Assembly (NCBI RefSeq): GCF_017426725.1
Contig: NZ_JAERMS010000009.1
Location: forward strand, 18,574 to 82,573
DNA from: Prevotella illustrans
GTDB taxonomy: Bacteria > Bacteroidota > Bacteroidia > Bacteroidales > Bacteroidaceae
Reading direction: 5' to 3'
Length of the DNA: 64,000 bases
Made by a program: the position numbers and the translations under genes. This document shows, piece after piece, positions 25,999-34,842 of the stretch; within the stretch, counting starts at the first letter, position 1, and every line of letters begins with the position of its first letter. The notes below the pieces were generated by a model that saw only the letters and a list, made by a program, of their open reading frames with translations, ran no database searches and was not told where the DNA came from.

Positions 25999-27195
25999 AT
26001 GCAAAAGCGAGTATTGATTACAGGCGCCGGCGTGGTTTCGGCCATCGGTTTCGGCCAAGAACAGAGCTTGGAAGCCCTCCGACGAGGACTGTCGGGGGTG
26101 GAACGGGTGCGCTTTCTGCCGACGGAGCACACGGAATTTCCTGTGGGCGAGGTGAAACTTAGCAATGAAATGATGTGCCGGCAACTCAATATTCCCTATA
26201 CCAAGCGTGAGAGTCGCACCGAACTTATGGGCATGTTGGCCCTGAAAGAAGCCTTGTTGCAAGCCCGTCTTATCGACGAAGCGGGCACGCCGGCTGTGCA
26301 AGGTCTGGCCTTATTGGGCGGAACGACCGTGGCCGGAATGGATCGTACCGAGGCGTTTTATCCCGACCGGCTCGATGCCGACATCCTAAATCGACACGAC
26401 TGTGGGGCTTCTACCAATGCCATTGCCGATTATTTCGGTTGTTTCGACTTAACAACAACTGTTTCTACGGCCTGCAGCGCGGCCCTCAATGCCATCATTA
26501 TGGGTGCTCGAATGATTAAAAGCGGTCTGCGCGACATCGTTGTCGTTGGAGGTAGCGAGAGCCTTAGCCGCTTCCATCTCAATGGTTTCAAGTCGCTCAT
26601 GATACTCGACGAGCGACGTTGCCGGCCTTTCGACACCACACGAGCCGGTCTTAATCTGGGTGAGGGCGCTGCTTTCATCGTGTTGGAGAGCGAAGATAGC
26701 GCGCTGCGACGCCACGCCGACATCTTTGGTGAACTGCTGGGCACGGGCAATGCCTGCGATGCTTTCCATCAGACGGCCTCGTCCGACGATGGCGAAGGTG
26801 CGTTCTTAGCCATCCGACAGGCTTTGGATGAGGCTCGATTGCTACCTTCCGACATTCAATATGTCAATGCCCATGGCACCGGAACACCCAATAACGACGC
26901 CAGTGAGAGCCAAGCCCTACGCCGTGTTTTCGGCAAAACACTGCCTGCGGTGTCGTCAACCAAGATGTTAACGGGTCACACCACGAGCGCGTCGGGTGCC
27001 ATTGAGGCCGTATTCTGCCTCCTGGCACTGCGCCATCAGTTCGCGCCGGCCAATATCGGTTGGCAAACCGCCGATCCGCAGTGCGTTGTTCCCTACACCG
27101 GCGGCCCGCTGCCGAAGCTTGAAAACGTGCTTTGCAACGCTTTCGGGTTCGGCGGCAACGACTCCGCCATTATCCTTTCACGTTATGGAGAATAA
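25999..27195 (+). CDS. Beta-ketoacyl-ACP synthase 3 (ApeO-like)
   Basis: A 398-residue condensing enzyme with an intact triad: Cys159 (VSTACSAALNA), His292 (VNAHGTGTPNND) and His327 (KMLTGHTTSASG). The N-terminal GAGVVSAIG and C-terminal CNAFGFGGNDSAII blocks fit the FabF group. The next gene overlaps its 3' end by 11 bases and encodes a KS-like protein without the catalytic Cys, which is the KS-alpha/KS-beta arrangement of ApeO-ApeC and of type II polyketide systems. It is therefore the best candidate for the main elongating synthase, with malonyl units from primary metabolism. Confidence 0.92.
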   Translation: MQKRVLITGAGVVSAIGFGQEQSLEALRRGLSGVERVRFLPTEHTEFPVGEVKLSNEMMCRQLNIPYTKRESRTELMGMLALKEALLQARLIDEAGTPAVQGLALLGGTTVAGMDRTEAFYPDRLDADILNRHDCGASTNAIADYFGCFDLTTTVSTACSAALNAIIMGARMIKSGLRDIVVVGGSESLSRFHLNGFKSLMILDERRCRPFDTTRAGLNLGEGAAFIVLESEDSALRRHADIFGELLGTGNACDAFHQTASSDDGEGAFLAIRQALDEARLLPSDIQYVNAHGTGTPNNDASESQALRRVFGKTLPAVSSTKMLTGHTTSASGAIEAVFCLLALRHQFAPANIGWQTADPQCVVPYTGGPLPKLENVLCNAFGFGGNDSAIILSRYGE

Positions 27196-27817
27196 GGTAT
27201 ATATCATCGCGGAAGTGACGAATGTTCCCGAAGCGGAATACCGTGACTATCTCAACCCTATGAAGGCGCGCCGTTATGGCCGCTTGTTACGAAGGGCACT
27301 CGTGACGGCTTTGAAGGCTATCAAGGAGAGTGGTGTCGACCAGCCCGACGCTATCATCAACGGAACGGCCATGGGTTGTATCGAAAATACGGAACGAATG
27401 CTTGACGCTTTGGCCACGGAGGGTGAGCAGATGAGCATGCCCACCAACTTCATGCAGTCTACCCACAACACCATTGCGTCGCTCATTGCCATTCACATGG
27501 GCAATCACGGCTACAATAGTACCTATGCTCATGGGCGAATCTCATTCGAGAGTGCCTTGCTCGATGCCTTCCTACAAATCAAATCGGGGCGTATCCGCAC
27601 GGCGTTGGTATGTGCTAACGATGAAATTACGCCCGCGCTCCAAGCAAAACTTCAGACTGCCGGCACCGTCTGCGTGGCCGAAGACCGCTCCGTCGCCGTC
27701 GTGTTGTCAAGCGAAAAAAGCGCCGGCACATGCAAAGAACTGGTAGACATTCGTCTGCGTCATCATCCACAAAACGGCGATACCGCCGAAATCATCACCC
27801 GAGAACTATGCGACTGA
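27185..27817 (+). CDS. KS-like partner without catalytic cysteine (chain-length-factor type, ApeC-like)
   Basis: A 210-residue protein from the ATG at 27185 with the N-terminal half of the KS fold (MKARRYGRLLRRALVTALKA; IINGTAMGCIENTERML; a STYAHGRISFESALLDAF helix). The stretch that holds the nucleophilic Cys in KS3 reads AHGRIS here, so it cannot load an acyl chain itself. It overlaps KS3 by 11 bases and the transporter gene by 10, which implies coupled translation with KS3. By analogy to ApeC it should form a heterodimer with KS3 and help set chain length. The partner role is inferred. Confidence 0.8.
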   Translation: MENKVYIIAEVTNVPEAEYRDYLNPMKARRYGRLLRRALVTALKAIKESGVDQPDAIINGTAMGCIENTERMLDALATEGEQMSMPTNFMQSTHNTIASLIAIHMGNHGYNSTYAHGRISFESALLDAFLQIKSGRIRTALVCANDEITPALQAKLQTAGTVCVAEDRSVAVVLSSEKSAGTCKELVDIRLRHHPQNGDTAEIITRELCD

Positions 27818-28158
27818 TTCTTCTTTCCATCCTTCAAAGCCTGCTGCTTTGTAGCGGTCAGGTATTCCTGAAGTTCGCTTTGCAGCAGATGGGCCCTTTC
27901 CGTTGGGCCTGGTCGCTCATCACCGATCAGCTCACTAACTGGTGGTGGCTGGGCTGTGGCTTATGTTATGGCGCGGCCACGGTACAGTGGATGTATATCA
28001 TCAAGACCTTCCCGTTCTCCATGGCTTATCCCATGGTTTCGCTCAGCTATGTTTTCGGTATGCTGGCAGCCCTGCTCTTCTTCCACGAGACCATCCCACC
28101 CACCCGTTGGTTAGGCGTTTTTCTCATCATTACCGGCTGCTTTCTGGTGGCAAAATAG
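27808..28158 (+). CDS. Small EamA/SMR-type membrane transporter
   Basis: A 116-residue protein with four membrane segments (about 4-20, 40-58, 65-85 and 92-114), the size and layout of small multidrug resistance or ArnE/ArnF-like proteins. The C-terminal segment LLFFHETIPPTRWLGVFLII carries the HE and GV pattern common in that group. Being inside the polyene operon, it may flip a lipid or help move an intermediate across the inner membrane. The start ATG at 27808 overlaps the previous gene. Confidence 0.82.
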   Translation: MRLILLSILQSLLLCSGQVFLKFALQQMGPFRWAWSLITDQLTNWWWLGCGLCYGAATVQWMYIIKTFPFSMAYPMVSLSYVFGMLAALLFFHETIPPTRWLGVFLIITGCFLVAK

Positions 28159-28231
28159 GAAGAGGAGAACAGGTGTTATAGGCCTAAGAATTTATATATA
28201 AGTTATCATAATCCAGCTTAGCATCGTTTTT

Positions 28232-28849
28232 ATGAAACAAACATACAGATATCAGATTTTAATAGTCATGCTGCTACTCACGCAGATGGCTACAATCGGC
28301 GCGCAATCGTTTCGCAAAGTGACGCCGGCCCGGCAGCAATCGATGGTCAACGCTATCAGTAAGCAAGCGCTGTCCATCAAGACTTTGCGTTGTCAATTCG
28401 TGCAGAAGACCGAGGCTTCATACATGGAAGAGCCCGTTGTGGCCAATGGTTATATGGATTATGACAGCAAAGGCAACCTGACATGGAAATACATAAGGCC
28501 CTATCGCTACACTTTTACCCTCAGCAACAACAAGGCAACCATTCAATCTGATGGAAAAAAACAGACCATAGATCTGTCGGGTGCCAGCGTTCAAAGCATT
28601 GTGAAGATGGTAAAAAACAGCATGACGGGACAGAACCTGCGCAGCAACCGTGACTTCACGGTCGTTATGTATGACGGAGGCAATATCTGGAAGGCCGAAC
28701 TGTCGCCCAAAGAACCACGGTTGAAGAAGTTTTTCCAATCCATCAGTCTCTATTTCGACCGAAGGACCAAGATGGTTTCCAAGGTCATTATGTCACAGCC
28801 CGGCGGCGATAAGATAACGATTGAATTATCAGAAATCAAGACTACATGA
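28232..28849 (+). CDS. LolA-like outer-membrane lipid carrier
   Basis: A 205-residue periplasmic protein with a signal peptide (start MKQTYRYQILIVMLLLTQ, cleavage near ATIGAQ, residue 25). The mature part has the LolA/LolB-type beta fold: KTLRCQFVQKTEASYMEEPV, GYMDYDSKGNLTWKYIRPYR and DGKKQTIDLSG, then SISLYFDRRTKMVSKVIM. Proteins of this kind in aryl polyene clusters (ApeL position) are thought to carry the lipid product across the periplasm to the outer membrane. Its stop codon overlaps the start of the next gene by four bases. Confidence 0.85.
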   Translation: MKQTYRYQILIVMLLLTQMATIGAQSFRKVTPARQQSMVNAISKQALSIKTLRCQFVQKTEASYMEEPVVANGYMDYDSKGNLTWKYIRPYRYTFTLSNNKATIQSDGKKQTIDLSGASVQSIVKMVKNSMTGQNLRSNRDFTVVMYDGGNIWKAELSPKEPRLKKFFQSISLYFDRRTKMVSKVIMSQPGGDKITIELSEIKTT

Positions 28850-29223
28850 TGAAACTCACGAACGACATGTTCACGATAGCGCGCTTAGACGAGGCGCGAC
28901 ACGCGGCTGATATCCGTCTCAATGCCGACCATCTCATCTATCGGGCGCATTTTCCGGGCCAGCCTATTACGCCCGGCGTGTGTATTATCAAGATTATTTT
29001 AGAGTTGGCAGAGCGGTTTCTCACGACTCCGTTGCGCTTGCAACAAGTCAAAAACTTGAAATTCATTCAGCCCCTCTCGCCCGTTCGTCATCCCGAAGCC
29101 ACCGTTCTGTTCGATCATCTGGACCTGACGGACGGCACAGTGAAGCTCCGTGGTTCCGTTATTCACGGCGAAATCGTCTTCACGAAGTTCTCGCTCATCG
29201 CACGTCTGGACGCTATTGTCTGA
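28846..29223 (+). CDS. 3-hydroxyacyl-ACP dehydratase 2 (FabZ/FabA-type hotdog, ApeI-like)
   Basis: A 125-residue hotdog protein with the hallmark HFPGQPITPGV at 35-45; His35 is the catalytic histidine. It should dehydrate the 3-hydroxyacyl-ACP to the trans-2-enoyl form. Because no enoyl reductase is seen in the operon, double bonds made by it would be kept and build a conjugated chain. The start is the first of two ATGs; the gene overlaps the LolA-like gene by four bases. Confidence 0.87.
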   Translation: MMKLTNDMFTIARLDEARHAADIRLNADHLIYRAHFPGQPITPGVCIIKIILELAERFLTTPLRLQQVKNLKFIQPLSPVRHPEATVLFDHLDLTDGTVKLRGSVIHGEIVFTKFSLIARLDAIV

Positions 29224-29242
29224 ACACATAACCACCGCAAAC

Positions 29243-29998
29243 ATGGGAAAAGTCTGTGTCATCATTCCAACGTATAACAACGGCAAGACCATTGCCGACA
29301 TCGTGACCCGCGTCCACGCCATTACGCCCGACATCATCGTTGTCAACGACGGCAGTACCGATCATACGCACACCGCCCTTCATCAGTTGCCTTTCATCAT
29401 TCATCGGATAGAATACGGCGTGAATCGTGGCAAGGGCTATGCGCTAAAGCAGGGGTTCCGTATGGCGCTTGCGCTGGGCTATGATTATGCCATAACGATC
29501 GACAGCGACGGACAGCATTTTCCCGAAGACATACCGCTGTTGCTACGCGAGCACGAAGCCCATCCCGAAGCATTAATCGTGGGCGTTCGCCAACTGACCG
29601 CCGACAGTACGCAGCGTCGAAACACGTTTGCCAATCGCTTTTCCAACTTTTGGTTTACCGTACAGACGCTCCGTCATGTAGCCGACACGCAGAGTGGCTA
29701 TCGTCTTTATCCGCTCCGGCGTGTCAGTCGTCGCTGGATATTCTCTTCACGTTACGAAGCCGAGCTGTCATTATTAGTCGTTGCGGCTTGGATGGATGTA
29801 GCGATTAGGTCGGTCAACGTACGGGTTTACTACCCTCCGCAGGCCGAGAGAGTCACCCACTTCCGACCGGCCGTCGACTTCACGCGTATCAGTCTGCTCA
29901 ATACCGCTCTCTGTTTAGGCTCCCTTTTCTTCTATCTGTCTAAGCTGATTGTCTACAACGGGCCGAGGGCGGTTTATAAGAAACTTTTTCATCGATGA
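29243..29998 (+). CDS. Family 2 glycosyltransferase (ApeJ-like)
   Basis: A 251-residue GT-A fold enzyme like dolichol-phosphate mannosyltransferases. It shows CVIIPTYNNGKTI at 5-17, VVNDGSTDHT near 33-42, and the DxD-type motif DSDG at 87-90. A hydrophobic stretch at the C-terminus (about 215-235) may hold it at the membrane. It should transfer a sugar from an activated donor to the lipid or polyene acceptor. The start ATG at 29243 is chosen because the frame upstream overlaps the previous gene and does not look like GT sequence. Four bases overlap with the exporter gene. Confidence 0.87.
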   Translation: MGKVCVIIPTYNNGKTIADIVTRVHAITPDIIVVNDGSTDHTHTALHQLPFIIHRIEYGVNRGKGYALKQGFRMALALGYDYAITIDSDGQHFPEDIPLLLREHEAHPEALIVGVRQLTADSTQRRNTFANRFSNFWFTVQTLRHVADTQSGYRLYPLRRVSRRWIFSSRYEAELSLLVVAAWMDVAIRSVNVRVYYPPQAERVTHFRPAVDFTRISLLNTALCLGSLFFYLSKLIVYNGPRAVYKKLFHR

Positions 29999-32900
29999 TT
30001 TTTGAATCAATGACAAGATTTTTTCTCCATATTTATCATTATTTTTCCGCACGCAGACTGTGGGCTTCCGCCGTGTTGCTGACTATTTGCGCACTGGCTG
30101 CGCTGCTGTCTTCGCGTGTCCATTACGAAGAAGATATTGCCAAATTTCTGCCCCACGACACTCAAAACGAAAAGTATCAAGACGTATATGAACAGATTGC
30201 GCTGCAAAGTCGCGTAGCTGTGCTCTTCTCGTCGAAGGACTCCCTTCGTCCCGTCGATACGGAAACCATCGGGCAAGCCATGGAATCTTTTGGCAAGCAG
30301 ATTGAAAACAGTCCGCTCATCGAACAGTTACAGGTGAGTGCCGACGAGACTGCGGCACTCAAGATGATTGATTTCGTCAACACCAACTCCCCTTATTTCA
30401 TCACCAACAGTGACGCGCGCCACATTGACTCTCTGCTTCGGTCACCCGATTTCGTGGCCCGTCAAATGGAAGAGAACAAGAAGATACTGATGCTTCCCAC
30501 AGGCGGTATCGCCATGACGACGCTACGCCACGATCCGCTCCACCTTTTTACGCCTGTGTTGCAGCGCATGCAGCGTTTCCGCATGGACCGTCAGTTTCAG
30601 TTGATTGATGGTTATGTCTTTACCCACGACGGTCGCACGGGTATGGTGACGTTCAACAGCCGCTTCGGTGCCAGTGAAACGCAACGCAACGGCGAGATAG
30701 CCGCCCTGCTCGATAGCGCTGCCCATACAATCGAAACCCGTTATCCGCAACTCAAGGTCAGCGCCATCGGGGCACCGCTCATCGCCGTCACCAATGCCAC
30801 GACCATCAAGACCGACGCTATCGTGGCCGTTGCTATCGCCTCTGTCTTCATTTTGCTTCTGCTTTGGTGGCATTATCGTCGACTGAGCGACATGTTGTGG
30901 ATTGGCGTTTCCATCGTCTTCGGCTGGTTGTTTGCCATCGGCGGCATGGCCTTGTTCCACGATAGCGTTTCGATGATCGTGCTGGGTATCGGTTCTGTCA
31001 TTATCGGTATCGCCGTCAATTATCCTTTGCACTTCCTCGACCATATCCGTGAGGTCGGCAATCGTCTCCAGGCATTGAAAGAAATGGTGCCGCCCCTGCT
31101 TATCGGCAACGTCACGACCGTGGCAGCTTTCCTCTGTTTGGTATGGCTCGACGCCCAAGCCATGCGCGATCTCGGCCTTTTCGGGGCACTCATGCTCATC
31201 GGTACGATACTCTTCGTGCTCGTTTTCCTTCCGCTCTATGCCCGACGACCCGCCGCCGCGCCACAACACCGCGCCGGTATACTGCTGCCCCTTATGGAAC
31301 GGGCTGAGGATTGGCTCAACCGCAAGGCCATTAAACGAGCTGTTCTGCCCATTGTCATGATGCTAACGATGGTCTTCGGTTATTTTTCAACCAAGACATC
31401 TTTCGACAGCGACCTCACGCATATCAACTATATGACGCCCGATCAGCGTGCCGACATGCAGCGGTTAGCGGGTACGCAGCACGAAGCCGCGCTCTATGCT
31501 GTGGCCGAAGGTAAAACCATGACGCAGGCATTCCAGGCCAACGACCGCCTGCTTAGTCAATTACAGGCGCATGGCTATCAGCCTCACGGAATCGGCGACT
31601 TCTCGCCCACGGCCGAACGGCAACGCGCTTCACTGACCGCATGGCGGCAACTGTGGACTATCCACGATGCTCGGCAGTTGATCGATCGTGTGAAAGCTGA
31701 GGCCCGACGCCAAGGATTGAAGCCCGAAGCCTTCCAACCGTTCTACGAACTACTGACGACCGACCACAATTCGGTTCGTCCGCAGTCTTATTTCAATCCA
31801 ATCTTGCAGCCATTCGTCGGCACTTACATCCTGCATTCGCCCAACCAAACACGCATTGTCAACTACCTGCCGTCGGCCGGCGCGGACTCCATTTTAAAGC
31901 GCGACATCAATCAACAGGCCACCGCGCCCTATTTTGTATTCTCCTCTAAGGACATCGGCAACCAGCTTGTTCGCGTGCTCAACGACTCGTTCAACTACAT
32001 CGGACTGGTCTGCGGATGTGTGGTTTTCTTCTTCCTGTGGCTCTCTTTCGGCAAACTCGAATTGTCGTTGCTATCTTTTCTGCCGCTGGCCGTCAGCTGG
32101 TTGTGGATATTAGGCATGATGCAGATAGGCGGCATCCAGTTTAATATTGTCAATATCATCCTCGCCACCTTCATCTTTGGTCAGGGAGACGACTATACTA
32201 TCTTCATTACCGAAGGGCTGATGTACGAACATACCACGGGCCGTAAGCGACTCAGCTCCTACAAACACAGCGTGGCCATCTCGGCTTTGCTCATGTTTAT
32301 CGGTATCGGCAGCCTCATTCTGGCCCGCCATCCGGCCATGCGGTCGTTGGCTGTTGTGACAATAATCGGCATGTTTACGGTCGTAATTATGGCCTATTAT
32401 CTGCCTCCGTTGGTCTTCCGTTGGCTTGTGCGAGGTAGGCATCTGCCCACCGAAGAGCCGTCCGACGTGCAACTGTGGATTACCGACAAGCTCCCGCTTA
32501 CGCTACGCCGCATCGTCAGTTCGCTGTATTTCATGATTTCCTTCCTTCTTTTCATGTATTTAGGGGCCAAACCCTATACGCGATGGATCTTCAGAAAGAA
32601 GAAAGACGACCCGGAAAGGCGCGACCGCTACCACCGTTTGTTCCAATTCTTCGCCCGAAAAGGGCTCAAGCTGTTGCCCGGTGTGAAGTGTCATATATAT
32701 AATAAGGTGGGCGAAACATTTGAAAAGCCGGCTGTCATCATTTGCAACCACCAGAGTCACCTCGACATTATGGCCGTGTTGCAGCTGTCACCCAAGATTA
32801 TTATTATCACCAACGCGTGGACATGGGACAATCCTTTCTACGGCGACGTGCTCCATTATGGCGATTTCCTGCCGGCCGCCGATGGACTTGATAAGAACAT

Positions 32901-33309
32901 GACCAAGCTGCGCGAGCTTTATAAAGCCGGTTACAACATCGTGATTTATCCCGAAGGCACCCGCAGTGAGACGTGCGAGGTGCGGCGTTTTCATAAGGGA
33001 GCCTTCTATATAGCCCACGAATTGGGAGCCGATATACTGCCGCTTTATCTCCATGGGGCGGGCTATGTGCTGCCCAAACGCGACTTCATGTTGCGCCCGG
33101 GCGAAATTAATATCGAAGTGGGGCAGCGCGTTCGGTTCGATCGTTACGACGACCAAGGCCTTGAAGCCAACGAAGCCATACGCTTGATGGCTAAAAACAT
33201 GCGCCACCATTATCAGAAACATTATGCCGAAATGCGCCGCCGGATAGAGACGGAAGCCTATCTGCAGCCTTATAGGCAGTTGCGCGATTACTATAAAACG
33301 AAAGTATGA
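29995..33309 (+). CDS. MMPL-type exporter fused to a PlsC-type acyltransferase
   Basis: A 1104-residue protein of two parts. Residues about 1-860 form an RND/MMPL exporter: an N-terminal membrane segment, a large periplasmic loop, a block of five segments, a second loop and a second block, with FGQGDDYTIFITEGLMYE as the conserved polar motif of segment 4/10. Residues about 890-1104 are a PlsC-type acyltransferase with the HX4D box NHQSHLDI near 917 and YPEGTRSE near 985. ApeM in E. coli is a free-standing exporter, so the fusion couples export with acylation. Start and end overlap the flanking genes by four bases each, giving tightly linked translation. Confidence 0.9.
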   Translation: MIFESMTRFFLHIYHYFSARRLWASAVLLTICALAALLSSRVHYEEDIAKFLPHDTQNEKYQDVYEQIALQSRVAVLFSSKDSLRPVDTETIGQAMESFGKQIENSPLIEQLQVSADETAALKMIDFVNTNSPYFITNSDARHIDSLLRSPDFVARQMEENKKILMLPTGGIAMTTLRHDPLHLFTPVLQRMQRFRMDRQFQLIDGYVFTHDGRTGMVTFNSRFGASETQRNGEIAALLDSAAHTIETRYPQLKVSAIGAPLIAVTNATTIKTDAIVAVAIASVFILLLLWWHYRRLSDMLWIGVSIVFGWLFAIGGMALFHDSVSMIVLGIGSVIIGIAVNYPLHFLDHIREVGNRLQALKEMVPPLLIGNVTTVAAFLCLVWLDAQAMRDLGLFGALMLIGTILFVLVFLPLYARRPAAAPQHRAGILLPLMERAEDWLNRKAIKRAVLPIVMMLTMVFGYFSTKTSFDSDLTHINYMTPDQRADMQRLAGTQHEAALYAVAEGKTMTQAFQANDRLLSQLQAHGYQPHGIGDFSPTAERQRASLTAWRQLWTIHDARQLIDRVKAEARRQGLKPEAFQPFYELLTTDHNSVRPQSYFNPILQPFVGTYILHSPNQTRIVNYLPSAGADSILKRDINQQATAPYFVFSSKDIGNQLVRVLNDSFNYIGLVCGCVVFFFLWLSFGKLELSLLSFLPLAVSWLWILGMMQIGGIQFNIVNIILATFIFGQGDDYTIFITEGLMYEHTTGRKRLSSYKHSVAISALLMFIGIGSLILARHPAMRSLAVVTIIGMFTVVIMAYYLPPLVFRWLVRGRHLPTEEPSDVQLWITDKLPLTLRRIVSSLYFMISFLLFMYLGAKPYTRWIFRKKKDDPERRDRYHRLFQFFARKGLKLLPGVKCHIYNKVGETFEKPAVIICNHQSHLDIMAVLQLSPKIIIITNAWTWDNPFYGDVLHYGDFLPAADGLDKNMTKLRELYKAGYNIVIYPEGTRSETCEVRRFHKGAFYIAHELGADILPLYLHGAGYVLPKRDFMLRPGEINIEVGQRVRFDRYDDQGLEANEAIRLMAKNMRHHYQKHYAEMRRRIETEAYLQPYRQLRDYYKTKV

Positions 33310-34802
33310 GTCAGAAAAAGTGTGTCATCATCGGCAGCGGATTAGGCGGTCTTTCCTGCGGTGTTATCTTAGCTAAGAATGGTTATGAAGTGACCGTCTT
33401 GGAAAAGCACTACCAGATAGGTGGCTGTCTGCAGTGTTTCTCACGCAAAGGGGTAAAGTTTGAGTCGGGTATGCACTTCATCGGCAGTGCGTCACCGGGC
33501 CAGACGCTCGATCGGATGTTGCGCTACTTGGAAGTAAGCGACGCTATCGAGTTGAGCCCATTAGACCCTTGGGGCTACAACGTGATTCTACTCAATGGGA
33601 AAACTTATCGTATGGCCAACGGACGCGACAACTTCATCCGCCAGCTTTTGCCCTCTTTTCCTCATGCACAGGCCGACTTGGGACGCTATTACGACCTCAT
33701 CCGGCAGGTGGCCGGCGCGTCACGGCTCCACAGTCTGCGCCATACCGAGACGATGGAGGCCATCCAACCCGAATATTTAACACGGAGTATCAACGACGTG
33801 ATGGAGCAAACCGTGGCCGATCCGCTGCTACGCGACGTGCTCATGGGTGCGCTACCGCTCTACGCGGCCGAGAAAGATAAGACGCCATTTGCCACCCATG
33901 CCTTCGTTACCGACTTCTATAACCAGAGTGCCTATCGTGTGGTGGGCGGCAGCGACCTCATTGCGCGGGCCATGCAGGCTGCCATTGAGCGCTATGGTGG
34001 CAAGGTGATTACAAAACAAGAGGTGACACATATCGAATGCGATGACCAACGAGCTGTCGCCGTGTTGACGTCCGATGGTAATCGTTATGAAGCCGATGTG
34101 CTGATTTCCGACCTTCATCCGGCCCGAACGCTCGAGCTGACCGACTCTCCTTTGTTGCGACCTGCCTATCGTCGGCGGCTCCGGGCACTGCCCAATACCG
34201 TCGGCGGCTTCTCCGTCTATCTGAAATTCAAGCCTCGCACGGTGCCTTACATGAACTATAATCTCTATGGTTACCGCTCGCCGACGCCTTGGGGATGCGA
34301 GTCCTATACGACTGAAACGTGGCCCAAGGGCTATCTTTACTTGCACACGTGCCAGGAACAGCAACAACAGTATGCCCAAAGCGGTATTATTCTGTCGTAC
34401 ATGCAATATGCCGACGTGGCCCGATGGGAAAGAACCTTTACCGGACGACGGGGCGAAGACTATGAGGCCTTCAAGCGGCAACATGCCGAAAAGCTCATCG
34501 CGGCGGTGGAACACGATATCCCCGGTTTTGCCGACGGCATAGAACAATACTTCACCAGTACGCCACTGACCTATCGCGACTACACCGGAACGGAGGCCGG
34601 TGGCATGTATGGCATAGCCCACGACATCACGCTTGGTCCCGCAGCCCGGGTGCATCATCTGACCCGCATACCCAACTTGCTGCTCACGGGGCAGAACATC
34701 AACAGCCACGGCATATTGGGCGTGCTCGTCGGCACCATCGTCACATGCTCAGAGCTGCTCGGCAGCGAAGAAATCTTCAGGCAGATAACAGAAACCTATT
34801 AG
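33306..34802 (+). CDS. FAD-dependent oxidoreductase 1 (CrtI/RetSat type)
   Basis: A 498-residue flavoenzyme of the phytoene desaturase/retinol saturase group. The dinucleotide motif GSGLGG is at 10-15 with VLEKHYQIGGCLQ some 20 residues on; the C-terminal FAD block is LLLTGQNINSHGILG. These enzymes desaturate, isomerise or saturate long conjugated chains. Here the target could be the polyene chain. It overlaps the exporter gene by four bases and is followed by a second, related copy. Such genes are not part of the E. coli aryl polyene cluster. Confidence 0.87.
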   Translation: MSQKKCVIIGSGLGGLSCGVILAKNGYEVTVLEKHYQIGGCLQCFSRKGVKFESGMHFIGSASPGQTLDRMLRYLEVSDAIELSPLDPWGYNVILLNGKTYRMANGRDNFIRQLLPSFPHAQADLGRYYDLIRQVAGASRLHSLRHTETMEAIQPEYLTRSINDVMEQTVADPLLRDVLMGALPLYAAEKDKTPFATHAFVTDFYNQSAYRVVGGSDLIARAMQAAIERYGGKVITKQEVTHIECDDQRAVAVLTSDGNRYEADVLISDLHPARTLELTDSPLLRPAYRRRLRALPNTVGGFSVYLKFKPRTVPYMNYNLYGYRSPTPWGCESYTTETWPKGYLYLHTCQEQQQQYAQSGIILSYMQYADVARWERTFTGRRGEDYEAFKRQHAEKLIAAVEHDIPGFADGIEQYFTSTPLTYRDYTGTEAGGMYGIAHDITLGPAARVHHLTRIPNLLLTGQNINSHGILGVLVGTIVTCSELLGSEEIFRQITETY

Positions 34803-34842
34803 GACTGATATGCCATTAAGCCGCTCTTAAAAAAGGAAGAAA

